Shown here piece after piece: positions 20,511 through 63,100 of a DNA stretch of 64,000 bases. The stretch is from Aquila chrysaetos chrysaetos (taxonomy: Eukaryota > Chordata > Aves > Accipitriformes > Accipitridae), in assembly GCF_900496995.4 (NCBI RefSeq), contig NC_044019.1, forward strand, positions 1,736,001-1,800,000, written 5' to 3'. Made by a program: the position numbers and the translations under genes. Position 1 is the stretch's first letter. Each line of letters opens with the position of its first letter. Below the pieces are notes generated by a model, which was given only the letters and a program-made list of their open reading frames with translations, was not told where the DNA came from and ran no database searches.

Positions 20511-22596
20511 CTTAATGGGACAAAGTCAAGAGTTGTCACCCACACCCTTCTCTTAAAGGAAGAAGCCTGGCTCCCAGCAGGTTGGAAAGACCTTTTCAAA
20601 TGGTTCTGGCTTTTTGTGTTATAAATATGTAGAAAAGAGAATAAGAAGTCCAAGACTTGTAGACCTAAGACCCTAGGGATGCCATTCGTTGGTGTATCCA
20701 ATAGTCGACTATGAACCACAGAATTAAGCAAGCCACAGTTCATGTGGCTGTTGCAGCCTGCATCCGTAAGTCTGAACACCAGGAAGTTGGACTGGACTTG
20801 TGTTAAAATTGTGCACTTGGGATGCCTTCTGAGATTTGGTGTTTGATGCTTTGTTTAGCTTGACTGTTTAATTGTAATAAATTCCCTCTTTCCCTCCAAG
20901 CAGGTGATAATCTAAGATATTTTGGGTTTTGTTTCTTTAATAAAAACTGTATCTCGGCCGAAAAACCCTTAGCTTAGTGAATGTTACGTCCAATGGAAAT
21001 TTAAGTTCTGTGGCTAGAAGAATTCAAGATGCCCGAGTTCTTTTGAGCCTTTATGACTCTACAAACCATTCTACAACTCTGAAACACTCCCTGGACCAGA
21101 GCTAGCACTGATGCCATTGACTGAGTGCTAATGACCTCCACGGCAGCAGCATCTATTGATAAAAATTGAAAAATAAAAAAGCTGTCGCAGATTTTGCAAT
21201 TTGCCATGAGACAGCAGAAGAGCTAGCACGCTAGGTGCAGGAACTGAAATGCTTTCAAATTCAGGTCTCTAAGTTTGCCCCATCTGTGATCCATGCCCAG
21301 ATTTGCTAGTTTTTCTTAATAGCATCCAACTGAGATGCCTGGAATATAAAATGATGAAACCTAGACACTTACTTAATTATTCATATTAGTTTCTTGCCGC
21401 ATACAATCACCCACCTGCCCAAAGCACCCTTCCTGGCACCCTGCAACGGCTCCTCTGCCACTGCTTGCTCCGTTACTACTCACTTTTTCTGGCACATCCA
21501 AAACAGTTTCCTTATAAAGCACGACACAAAAGAAAAGTTATCGAACGCTTCTTGGAATTGGTGGGGGGAGGAAACTGAAGATAAAAATGCAAGATCTTAC
21601 AGCTCAGCCAGGTGCTATGGGCTTGACATGGGAGCCATGGGATGAAGTTAGAGGGGATCTGTTCATGCCAGTGGTCAGACTAAATGTGTAATTTCCCCCT
21701 TAGTTTAAAAAAATCCACCTTCTAAAAAAAGGGCTGGAGTCAACTTCTTAACAAATACAATAATATTATGCAAAACCACTCTACCTGCCCCCCCCCCCCC
21801 CCCACCCCCCCCCCCCTCCTTTCAAGCCAATTGTTTCCTCCTGGGGAAGATATAAAAGGAGAGTTAGTCCTACCTGCCCAACAAATCTGCAGCCATCACG
21901 CTGGGTGAAAGAGATTTCTCTCAAGCAGCTGACCACCATAAGACAAGAAAGGAGGTGATTGTGTAGGGACTAGTCTTGCCATTTCATCTCCCAAGGATGA
22001 GGGGATGAAAAGCAGTGGCTCACACTGGCTCCACTCATATCAACCCTCAGTGAGGCAAGACCTGCAACTCTAAGAGCAGAGTACACTCTTGTTCAGCTTC
22101 ATTGCTCCTAAAACTCCTTCTAGACTTTCTCCTCAGCAATGGACCATGATTTTTACACATTTTTGGTGCTCGTACTTGGTTACAAAACACCGTCCTCAAA
22201 ACTGGATAGTTTCTCTCACAAGAGAAAGGAACAACTGCTCAGTAGCTCAACTGCTCAAAGCTTGTTATTTCTTTAAATCTTGCAAGGCTGATGATGCTAC
22301 AGGGGACATGCTGCAGATGAGCAGCTGTTTAATAGAAGACAGCAAATCTTAATTTTGCCTCTGCTCTGTTAGGAATGTTTAAAATGGATGACAAATGAAA
22401 GAAAAAGAACCTGTTGTGCTGACGGGAGCAAAAAAGTCCAACATAGACAGTGAACACGGTGCTGGTGGCTTGAGAAGAGCAACATAAGGATTTTATACAC
22501 GAGCATTTGTTCTGTTTTCTTCTTTTAAGGCAACAGTGAAACTATTGCTCAAGGGACTGAGAAGCGTTACTGAGATTGTTACCAAAAAACAAAGAC

Positions 22597-22602
22597 TTTA
22601 TT
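22597..22602 (-). terminator. ZMYM4: Candidate ZMYM4 polyadenylation signal
   Basis: On the minus strand this reads TGCAATAAAGTC, followed by a T/GT-rich stretch (CTTTGTTTTTTGGTAAC), a strong poly(A) context. It would give a 3' UTR of about 3.5 kb. Alternative AATAAA hexamers are at 23864-23869, 23343-23348 and 20104-20109. Confidence 0.45.
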
Positions 22603-23803
22603 GCACATTCAGAGTCACTCCTGTGACCCTAGTACTAAACCGGCACCAGTGGAGCCTTGCTGTTGTGGGAGCACACCCTGGGGAAACGTGAAATGACTGA
22701 CTTTGCTGCCGTTTTATTTCAAGTCTCTGAGGAGCCATCACTCAGATGGAGACTACTGCCAGAGAAGTCCAGGGGTTTCTTCTAGATCAGTAGTTGGCAG
22801 AATAATTCATAAGACAGATACATTAACTTCTTTTTGCACCTAATTCTGTGGCATTCAACATGCCCCTGGTTTCATTCCTTAGTCAAACAAAGCCAGGAGA
22901 GAGCAGCAGGTTTGCACCGAGCACCTCTCACAGTGAGAACTGCCGGGAAACTGTCAGCGCTGTGCAGGTAATAGCCACATTCCAGAAGCATTTTAAACAA
23001 AAATCTCTGCAAAATCCAAAGACTTGTGTTAGCAGCCAGAACTGTGAATACTGGGTAACGAGTAACGCGACACACTCACTTCCAAGCTCTCACACGGGTC
23101 TGCAGAGCTATGGCATCGCCCCTGCACACTGAAAATGAAGGGGAGTTAAACAACATGTGTCTAGCAGTGGGAAGGCATAGCAAGCGATAGAAACCCTGTT
23201 ACCAGGAAGCATCATCTTCTATTTTTCTTTCTCACACTGGTCTTTGTCGTTTCTCTGTCCACAATGAGACTACAGCCTTCTCCTTAAAAGAATATTTCAA
23301 GTAATAAACATTGTTGCATGGTCAGCAAATGATTCAGGTAAGTTTATTATAAACAACTTTGTCTAAGTGTTCAGAACTTCGATCCTATGTGTATAGTCTA
23401 TAAATAGATTTTAAGCATTCAAGGTAATCCATCTTGTAAGTCAGTGTGAACTCTAGCCAGGCTGACTAGAAACACCTTGAGAGGCAAAGATAGCCCAGGC
23501 ACACTCCGGACAACGCACAGCCTTGCCAAAGGGCCTCCAAGCAGAAGGTATCTGATCAGAGAAACTGAAACTAAAACTACTTGTTCTGTTAATTGTATCA
23601 TTGAACTGCACTGAAACCTTTCTCATCTCAGAGTCACTAAGTAAAAGGACTTACCACAACTTTACTTTCAGCCAGTCAAGCTTAAAGCAATTTAACTTTC
23701 CCTGCTGAGAGAATATGAAAAGCAAATATCCTTCATTCCAAGTACCTGGAAAAGATTAACGTATGTGAAAGTGTTCACAGACAAGAACGAGTGAGGGTCT
23801 TCA

Positions 23804-23830
23804 GAGAAAAAAAAAAAAAAAAAAAAAAAA
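23804..23830. repeat. Poly(A) tract
   Basis: Uninterrupted run of about 27 A on the plus strand inside the presumed ZMYM4 3' UTR (poly-T in the transcript). No adjacent element body was recognised. Confidence 0.7.
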
Positions 23831-26100
23831 GAGTACATTACTCATAAGATATAAATATACTACTTTATTAAATGGGAATATTTCTGTTAATGTCTATTAA
23901 GGGAAAACTCAGATGTGGTATTATTTTTTAGATGACCCCCACATAATGAAAGCCTGCCCTCCCAACAGCTTGTCCTAACTGCTGCCTTGCTTTTTCCCTG
24001 GGGGTGGTCAGGGAAGGAGGGAGCAGGCAAAGGCAGCCTGCTGCAGCCAAGAACAGCTGCACTCTTGCAGGGGATGCCCAGGAAATACAGAAATTCCTGG
24101 ATCCTTCCCCTCTCCTACTGACATCGAGGTTCTGGGCACACCTGCGTGCAACAGACACCGCTTGGACTTCTTCTACCCTTTACAGACCTACACACTAATC
24201 TTTCCAAAAGGATTTTATTTTCCCTGAAATGTTCTATCAACCATCCCAATCCAAAATACCGTGCCTGCTACTTCACTATTTAGTATAACTATGGGGAGGG
24301 ACAGGTTAGTGTTCACAGAACAAGAAATCAGCCTAGAGAAGCATCCCTGAGCCTCCAAGTGCCGGGTAGTTTCCTGGCAGGGTACGTATTATGGCCGAAA
24401 CATCTCCCCCGGGAGTGCTAGGCCAGGACATGGAGAAAGCAGTATCTTTGATCAGAAATGACAGACACAGATGGGCTTTGATCAGACAGAATCAGGGGCA
24501 GGTTTACTTTTCACATAGTTTTCTGTATTAAAAAATACATCAGTGAAATCTGTTACAGGCAGGGACAGGACTACCGAGTACACAACGTCAATAGACTACT
24601 TTCTGATTTTATTTTTGTTAAATTACTTTTGTTACTGCTAAAAAAATAATTAAAAAATGAAAACAAACAAAACAAAACAAAAAAAGGAAATATAATTCAA
24701 GGCTGTTGATTTTCATCTCTTGAAATTTTAGTGACAAGATCAAATATCAGACCCCTGTTACAGAAGATGGATAACTGACCAGAGCTAGATAAAAACCATA
24801 CAATTCTCTTCTTTAAAAATAGTTTGGGTTTCCAATGAATTTGTGACCACTGGTCATCAGAAACACACATCTATAGCTTGAGAAAACGGAGATACAGACA
24901 GTATCTGATAATGTCCTGTCCTCTAAACACAAAGTGGGAGCTTTTCTCTTCAAAAAGACGCAGTAACAGCCAAGCCTTAAAAAAATCTCTTTCAATTTCC
25001 AGCACTATGACTATATCTCTTTGGGTGGGGTGGGAAAAAAACACACATGGTAATTTTCTACCACAGTTCTGTTGTCAAAAGTAATACTGCATCCTTTGTA
25101 CAACACTGCACGCGTTGCAAAGGTGGAAAGAGAAAGAGTGCATGGATCTTTCATTTGAAATGACAAGGCCCTCCAGATTTGCCTTATAAAATAACCAAAA
25201 ACATAGGAGTAGGGAAAGAGGAGAAAGGAAAGCTGCCTTAAGGGAAAAAAAATTTCCGCGCACCACAGTATTTGCTAGATTATATCGACAGACTGCAGAG
25301 CTACTGGGCTAGGTAAGGGATTTTCTGCACATACCCCAGGACAGTCACTCTCCTGTACATACCCCAGAAATGTTCATCCCGTAACATAATCGCTCTGAAG
25401 TTTGACCTACAGCACCTCTTCCACACTGAAGACGGAACAGAGCTAGAGTTGGTATCAGCCTGGACCGAGAGCTAGATTCTGGCATCGTGTGACCATTTAA
25501 CAGCAGCCAGACAGTTGTCCATTTAGATAGCTTCCCTGGCAGACATGCCAGCGGCTTCTGCCTTCCTAACATTTGATCCCAGTTTCAAAAAAATTATAAA
25601 AGCATATGTGTACGTATATTTATAACGGAAGGCGTCTTTGTCTAAATACCACCACTTTCTCTCCTGTCCTCGTGAAGAGCTCTAGGATCTCCACATGTTC
25701 TTTGGCAGCAAGGACTGCCAGCCATCAGGCTGAGAAGTCACGTGAGCCACAGTCTAGCTCTCCATGCCCAACATTGTTATGGTAGATTTTACATAACCAT
25801 TTTCTTTAAAAATATCTCACAACTTTTTAAAATCCTAAACAGATAAAGGATTTATGCACCACTCAAATAGGTTAGTTCATCTTGAATTTGTTCAGAGGAT
25901 TTATCGGTGCCACAGGACGTTGTTTTTTGCAGCTTACACAGCTTGCTTCCTTCCAGTTCCAGTTTGTACATCCACTGTGGTTCAACATATGCCTGTAGGT
26001 GACTCTATCTTGGCTTATTTGATACACATTTTCCAAAGGCTGGACGTATTCACAGTTTGGTGCTTCTGATGTGTATTCAAAGGAAAATACCCCACTTCAG

Positions 26101-55501
<29,401 letters not shown>

Positions 55502-57059
55502 CTGTAAAAAGGAAAGCACTGTATCATTATCTTGGTCAGCTGCCATGTACTTTGCTAAAAAGTATCCGATCAAAACCAAAACCAACAAGAAGGGTCATAA
55601 TTCCTCCTCCTTCCCTTCTTGCCCCAAGCAAAGTTCTACAAATTAAGACTGTTTCATTAGTGAGAAGTCACATTTACCCTAACAAGTTCAGAAGTATATA
55701 GAAAAAGCACACAAGGACAATTTAGAATTAGCGCTGCTTCCCAGAGAAGGTGGAGGAGAGAGGGGAGGGAAGGGAATGTCAAAATTTTCACTTCTACGTG
55801 AGATACTTGTACCAGGTCAAGGTCATAGATTCTGCCCTCTTTGACACTCTACGAGCCTTTATTTCCTCTGAAGGCTATAAATGGAAAAATAGCAGCATAT
55901 ACAGCTTCCACTGACATGGGCTGCACAGATCCAAAGGCTTCACCTCTCTAACAGGGAATGTCCCCTTTCCAGGAACAGTGAAATGTAATGCTTAGCTTCC
56001 TAACAGTAACAAGACAATGAGTGTCAGCATGAGCGTAACCAAAGAAGAACCAGATGATGACTCTGAGTGCTGTACAAAACATCTGTTTACATTAAGCATT
56101 CTCTGACAGACATTAAAGTTGACAGCATGCTTGAATGCTGTCTGAAGAAGTATGTGCATTCAGCATAATTAAAGTTTCCTTTGGAATGTCCAACTCATTA
56201 GCATCCTTCCTTTCTGCCTAAAAGATAACAGCAATTCATTTAAGTCATCTCTCCTTTCTCTACGTCTCCAGCCCTATGCTTCCTTTTCTGGTAGATCCTG
56301 CTCACACTTCAATTCTTAAGCCATCTTAAGGAAAGTAATGGGATTTGGTAGCAAAGGGATGATCTCTAATTTCATTTAACTCAAGTCATTTAGTTGATAA
56401 ATCCGATATTCCACAGGACTGTGGTGGGAACTATCAGTTTAGTAGCAGCCAGCTCCAGGAAAGGATGACAACATACTGTCCCAGGGTTCATCTGATGGCA
56501 AAAAGTCCATCAGTCTGTTTCCAGCATCACTTGCCGATCTACAAAGACAAGTTAGCTCCTTCAGCTTAATTTGACACACATGGAATAGTGAGGACCTGTC
56601 CAGCACTATGAATATCAAGACAAATGATACTGCACCAAAACTTTCCAGCTTCTCTAAGCAGATAGTTGAGGCTGGAAAAGTGAAATACAGAACCAAAAGA
56701 AAAAAAAAAGTTACACTTTTCCACAAGGCTGATGCAAGTCTCTTCACTGTAATTTTCTAGAGGAAAAAAGAGTACAGAAACACATTCCAGGAAGGTTTTC
56801 AAGGCCCAAGTTCTGTTACTGCTCTAATGCTCCTAGGAATGTCTCAAGTTTAATGTTGATCTAGAAGTCCACTTGTAGCCAACTAGGTTTACACTAGTGT
56901 AAAGTTAATTCCCATAAATATTGGATATACTTAGTGCTGATACCAGATGCTGAGGACAAGGATAGCGGTGGTGTACAGTTTTTACAGAATAACAGAAAAA
57001 GGAACTTGTTGCCCTTTGACAGTAATATCAGAGTATGAAGCCTTGGGGGGCAAGACCGA
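55502..57059. other. Intronic/upstream ZMYM4 sequence, nothing recognised
   Basis: AT-rich DNA upstream of the first coding exon I could place. No exon with the expected short initiator peptide ending at a phase-0 donor is visible. Confidence 0.5.
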
Positions 57060-57193
57060 TAGTTACTTCAAATTAGCACATTGTATTATAGTGTAAACAG
57101 TGTCCTTCCAGGTTAGCACTTAGGATGTAACACTGTTCTCCTGCAGCCTAATATACAATTACAAAAAACCAGCCATATACCTAGTGGATTTTT
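57060..57193 (+). repeat. Left arm of a 134-bp inverted repeat
   Basis: Begins TAGTTACTTCAAATTAGCAC and ends CCTAGTGGATTTTT. It matches the reverse complement of 59081-59214 over its whole length with 8 substitutions, mostly transitions, and no gaps. Confidence 0.93.
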
Positions 57194-59080
57194 AGAGAAA
57201 AGGAACTAGGTCCTTTTCTCTATGCTGACCTTCCTTGATCCTTTTCTTGCTTCCTGTCAGTAATGCTCTTTCTTCTCCAAAAATGTCTCAGACAATTTGC
57301 TGGTCGGGTGAGATAAATTTTCAGTTGAGATAAAGCATTAGACCATCCTTTTCTCAAAGTAGGTTTGTATCAAAGTAGTTCTTTTACTCTTTTGAGATCA
57401 AGAGTACCTGTAGGAAAGTATTCTGGGTTCTACCACAATCCTGGTTTCCTTATACATCCAAACCCTAGGTATTCCTCCTCCTCTCGTGATAACAAATCTT
57501 TTAATAATGGGTGCCGAAACAGAAATGCTGTTATTAGGAAGAGAATACATTTTGCAGTCTAGACCTCTCTAACTGTTTCATTCAAAGAAATTACAACATG
57601 CAAGTCAGCACAAGGGGCCATCTGTGAGAGTGCATTAGGGACTACCATAAATATTTTGGACAAGTTGGAAAACATTTACAATCTACCTGGAAGGAATCCA
57701 AGACACTTCTCAAGTACAAGGTCTTCCTAGGAAAAAAACCCCTCTACTTCTTTTCTCTTTCTTTTGTGAGGCTATCAAAATAAGAGATCATCTTGAGTAT
57801 TTTCTTCCTTTAAAAGGCTTTAGGGTACAGAGGAAGATCTGTGTTTGTGGTTGAAAGCTCCCATTGGAAATGTTTATAAAACAGGAACTTCAGCATCTGA
57901 TAATACTAGCAGTCTCATTTAAGCCACCATCTAGTTTCTGATGGTGAACAGCACCACAACTCCCACATGGTGTAAATCCAAAGAGAGAAAACTAGGGGAA
58001 GTGTTTGTATGCTTGTGTGTGTGTATACATATGTATCTACATACATATAAAAATACATATATATGCCCAATAAATCACTAATTCCATAACAATCTATAAC
58101 TGGACTATGCCCTGAACTGAGGGATCATGTACTTTTTTTCTGAATTAGCATGGGGTATTCTCTCAATTATATACGCTTCTTTTCCCTTCCTGAATCCTAT
58201 TACAGTCTTGTTTAATGCCATCTCAGGAGGAAATTTTGTATATCAACAGTTACATAAAAACATATCACCTTAAGCAGTCATATAAATTGGCTTTCACTGG
58301 ATTATGGTCTTGTATCACACAGAAATGTAAGTAATAATGCCCAACTTAACTATATCTATTTTATTCTATTACATTTCTGCAAGGCAATTCCCTCTCTCAC
58401 TAGTCCTCATACTTCCCCCTTTGATTAGCTGTCATCACTCTTAATTCCCTTTATTTCTTCTGCTCAGATTTTTTCAGATTTGGTGATTAGTGGAACAAAA
58501 GTACTCTAGAAACAAACATGAAACTGATTCATCAGATGGCATTTCCTATGGGTCATTTTTGACAGATCTAAGAAGAGGCACCTCAATATCCCAGATTAAG
58601 TCCTAGATAACTACAGAATGGAAAGTACCAGGAACAGAAAGCTTTCTGTTAAAATTCTCTCGGCTTCAACTCCTCAACACAGTCCTCAAAATGCACTTGC
58701 AGTTGTAAAACAAACCTCAAAAATATCATATTTTAAAACACCTTCACTCAATCACTTTGGCTGATATTTTGCCAGAGAATAACTTAATGATACTCAGTGC
58801 TTTTAAGTAGTGAACGTTAGCTAAGAGTTTAAGACAGAACAGTTTAAGTTTGATATTAGCAAAATTAAATGTTTTAGGATATATCTTTCTTAGTGACTGT
58901 CTCATTGGCTAGCATTGTACACAAAGCAATGCTCTGTCTACTCAGATTGTAATAAATACATAAATGAAACAAGAATACAGAAATGGTGACAAAACAATTA
59001 GGTATTCCTAGAAGCAATGTGTTTTGCTTTAAATTAACTACTCTTTACATAAAGACAGTACTGCTTTTATTAAAAAAAAA
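57194..59080. other. 1.9-kb interior between the inverted-repeat arms
   Basis: No transposase-like or other recognisable reading frame. Contains a TG/TA-type simple repeat near 58014-58060 and an A run (59072-59085) against the right arm. If this is a transposon, it is non-autonomous. Confidence 0.5.
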
Positions 59081-59214
59081 AAAAATCCACTAGGTATATG
59101 GCTGGTTTTTTATAATTGCATGTTAGACTCCAGGGGAACAGTGTTACATCCTAAGTGCTAACCTGGAAGGACGCTGTTTACACTATAATACAATGTGCTA
59201 ATCTGAAGTAACTA
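59081..59214 (-). repeat. Right arm of the 134-bp inverted repeat
   Basis: Reverse-complement partner of 57060-57193, about 94% identical. Outer ends of both arms read TAGTTACTTC when viewed inward, so a TA dinucleotide flanks each end. Confidence 0.93.
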
Positions 59215-59649
59215 AAAACCTGTTCAATACTTTAATGGCGTTCAAAGTTGCCACAGCATCCATAAATCAAATAATTAACAGATGATTTTTGTGCAATATA
59301 AAGAGAGAAGCTGCCTATGGCTACAACCTTGTTTTGTATGCAAAATAGAGAATTTCTTTAAAAAAATAAACAAAACAATGTAACAACTTTGCATATACAG
59401 GCACATATCTTTCTAACAAGCCTTCTGAAGTTTGATCCTAGGTTTTACTGCATCCATAAGCAAACTGTGGAAAGGAAGCAGATGCTAAGAAAACTGCAAT
59501 TAAAAATAGTCAGAGATGATTCTCAGTTTCTTGTCTGTACAGTTCCCTTGTCCCTATATACACAGCATAACCCCCCACTTCAGAATTCATTAAACTGATA
59601 AGGAAGACACCATTTTAAAAAAAAAGAAGTAATTTAAATTGTAATTTCT

Positions 59650-60160
59650 ATTCTTGAACCAGGTGCGGGGAGCTCAGGAAGCATCCCCTGACCTTTTACA
59701 CATGACATCCCTGGAAGGGATGCCAGGCAGCCAGCCAACCGCGCTGCACCTCTGCGACGGGAAAACTCCGCGGCACGAGCAGAATTAAGCAGCGGGCCTC
59801 TCCCAGAGCTGCTTTCCACCGAAACAGACAGACCTATCGATTCATACCTTCGGAGCACCTGGGGAGGGAAGAGCAGAGGGTAACAAAGAGCCAGCCTGCT
59901 GCAGATACCTGCTACAGGAAAAGAACCGCTGCGGCAGGAAGAGAACCCGGCGGGGTCAGGCGAGCCATAGAGCTTGGTGTGCGGTGCTGGGCCTGCAGAG
60001 CCCCCTAGCCGCCCCGGCTCTGCGCCGGACCTCCGTGCCGGACAGCCGCCCGCTTCGGCCAACGAGTGGCCTGGCACCCCGGGAACCCCTGCGGTTCGCT
60101 GGTGGGCGGCCGCGCGTTGCTCTTCGTAGGGGAGAATGAGTTCAGAGGCGCGCGTGGGGA
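59650..60160 (-). promoter_or_regulatory. ZMYM4: CpG-rich segment, candidate ZMYM4 promoter / first exon
   Basis: An isolated block of high GC and CpG density in AT-rich DNA, 4.2 kb upstream of the first placed ZMYM4 coding exon. It contains NotI-like GCGGCCGC at 60106-60113. On the minus strand it offers donor-like sites (CAG|GTATCTG, AAG|GTATGAA, CCAG|GTGCTC), but no open segment resembling the short initiator peptide of human ZMYM4 ends at a phase-0 donor. It may be a non-coding or alternative first exon, with the ATG exon elsewhere or beyond the window. Confidence 0.45.
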
Positions 60161-63100
60161 GAGGGAGAGCGTGAGCTTGGCAGATTTTGCGAGGTATGTC
60201 CTTGAGGGCGGCTAAGCCACGCTCCAGACTTCAAAAGATTCTCTTTTATCACTGTTCTAGTCTAAGGGTAATTAAAGGGATAGTATGGTGGGTATTTTTA
60301 AAGGCACATCCCAAACAATCGTCTGTACGTGTAAAAAGACAAAAGGCAGGCATTTTCCAGCTTCTTGTGGCTCCCTATCTTTCTGTTCAAGAAACACGGT
60401 TCTACCTCGCATCTCACCTACATCTTCGATTTTTAAGTTTCAAGAAAGAAGATTTAGTGAAACGTGCTGCTGCCGCTTCATTTGTGCATTTTTAGAATTC
60501 TGAACGATTTACTAGAAATCATGGGGAGCGGTTCAGCACGTAGGCGTATCGCCCCTTTCTGTCCCCAGGTTTTTCTGACATTCCCAAGTTTTCTGAATAT
60601 TCACAGGTCGATTCCAAGCAAAGGCCCTGTCGACCTTATGGTTTCTATATCCACCAAACACACACACACACACAAGCTGCATACTGCTACCAACCTATAT
60701 GGTGCCAAGTACATGAGACTGTCAAACACACAGAAAGTCACAGTGTGCTTTACTTTTTCTGAATGATTGAACGAATGACAGAGGGGGATCCAAGCCCTTC
60801 TCCCATCTGCCCACAAAAAGGTGGATTTGAGAAGGAAGCAGCTCCCCACAGGAAGGCTTCACCTTGCAACGGTACTTGCAAAGACACCAGTTTGATGTGC
60901 TCATCTGAAGACTGCTAGACGTGTGGGCTTTGCAAATTAAGAGACACACACAGACACAGAACACACATCAAGCAAACAAACCAAGACATCCACAATAAAG
61001 GCTTTCTTTTAAAAACAAGAACTTCTCCCCTCAAAACCTCACCCCTGGCTACACACTGAACTTTCCTATTACTGGTTAAGACACTCTACAAACAACCGTT
61101 GACGGTGGGATTTTGGTTACATTAAATCTGTAAGTCAGCTGAAAACACAAAAATTCCTATTTCACACAGCGTAAGTCAGAAAATCTAAACTGAACTTACA
61201 TGGGTGTAAAAATCACCAAAATCAGAGCAGGGTCCCTATCATAACAATGTATGTTTCTGCTGTGATACTCAGCAAGCAATTATTCCAAACCAAGTATTCC
61301 AGTTCAGTTACATATTTTAGCATCCCAAAAGAAAGATAGCATTTTCCAGATTACAAATGTGTACTTTTGGCCAAAGCTTTCAAAAGTATAGGAGTTTAGA
61401 CATTATGTTCTGCAAATCATGCAATCCCCTTAATTCCACTTAACTCAGAAGCTGAGTAGCTCATTAAGAGAGAGCCATCACGATGTCTTTTAAGGGAAAG
61501 CCAGTCCATATAATACAACTAAGAAGCAATGAGGGTAACAATCTGGGGTGGAGGACCAGCACTATAACCTCAGAAAGATCCCTCTACTCAATGTCTCCCC
61601 CAAGAGGATAATTAACCATGTTAGTAATTGCTTGCTACTAGTTATGTTACTAATAGGAAAAAAAAACCCTCTGTAAATTAATCTTTAAAGAAAGTGAAAC
61701 ATGTATAAAACCTAAGTCATCTGCTTTTCATTATAATTTGTTCTCAAATAAGAAGCCTACAAGATGGCTTTGCATGCAAATCAGGAAAATTTACAAATGT
61801 AGCACCTTCTGCTTGTTGATAAACACAGCAGGGATTATCAGCCCTCCTTCACAGAATGGTTTATATGTTAATAGGCCCACACTGGTGAATCATGCCATCT
61901 ACCATTAGGTACTGCAAGTCTTTTCCATTCTCATAAGAGTTCGGTGCCAACAACAACAATCGGTGGTGAAAACCGGGGAGCCTGTATGTATATTCAGTTC
62001 TCTCTATTTCAGTATTTCTGTTCTTAAAAGACAGAAAAGCAGTCATGTGATCTACTTTATTCTTCAAAGTGCCTTCCTAACTCAGGCTTCCTTTTTGCCT
62101 GTTCCACTTCTCTTTCACATTCCTGTATAGTTCTACAATTTCCTCCCCTCCTGCTCTTACAAAAACTGGTATCTCTCTCTTTCAGGTGGCTACAATTCCA
62201 GTTGGCTTCTACTTTTTCTTTTCCTATCAAGAAGTGGTTCTTACAACAGGCAGCTTAGTTGGATGTTCCACCTTCTTTGCAGATATTATTATAAGTATCC
62301 AAGGCTCTTCAGAATGAAATGCCTGAACACCTGTAAAAACAGGCAGAAAAAACACTAGTACTATGTGATCAGAGCTCTCAGCAAAGCTCCTATGATTGCT
62401 TCATGGAGCACTCGAGAACTGCCCTGTTACACGAACAAACAAGACTGCACAAAACGCCTGCAAGGACAGGAACAACTATCACAGTGAGACAGTAAAAAAT
62501 ACTGACCCATGTCTGCTTGATTCTTCTGCCTGCAAATAAGTGATGGAGGTAAAACTTGCCTTATATAGGCATCTTTCCCCCAATGAAACTTTCTTAAAAC
62601 ATATTTAACCAATCAATTTGCTAAGTTTCTTAGCAGAAATTTTGCCAAAAAACACAAAAAAGTGTAATTTTTTCATAAAGCACTGTAACAACTCCTACCA
62701 GGCAATATTAAACATAATAAAGACCTGTTAATAGCCTGTATTAACTAAACTGTATTTCATAAAAGCTTTCTTGAGCAAATAGCACCATTTAATTAAGATG
62801 AAATCTTTCCACTTTTAGCCTGCTTTAACAAATATCAAGATTCCAAAAACTACACAAATAAGTTATTAAAAAAATAATAAAAGAAAGCAAGTACTCCAAA
62901 ATTTCTCCTCTAGGAAAAACTCTGTACAGATGTGCTAATACCATCTCAGGTTCTTCTCACCTAAATTTAGACAACTAAACATTTGTCTATTAGGCTAGTG
63001 ATTCAGGTTTCCTCTCTTTCCAATGGAAATGAAGAGATTCCTGCAGCAGCAATTCATCCTGCCCTGGGACTGGGCAGATGATCTTTCAGAGATTCCCATC

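Larger units (their letters stand above)
18713..22590. other. Intergenic stretch between the ISG12 pair and ZMYM4
   Basis: AT-richer DNA without a recognised gene. It holds a trinucleotide (ATA)n run at 19231-19259, a C18 tract at 20021-20038, an interrupted C-rich tract near 21789-21817, and an ancient LINE-like remnant near 20290-20510. TTTATT at 20104-20109 is a further possible minus-strand poly(A) signal, so the ZMYM4 3' UTR may reach this far. Confidence 0.5.

Noticed and set aside
59634-60077. 147-codon minus-strand open frame in the CpG block as ZMYM4 N-terminus
   Set aside because: Its peptide does not resemble the ZMYM4 start. Only one donor (CCAG|GTGCTC) would keep phase, and support is insufficient.
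60187-60495. 102-codon plus-strand open frame next to the CpG block
   Set aside because: No similarity recognised; probably chance, at most part of a divergent non-coding transcript.
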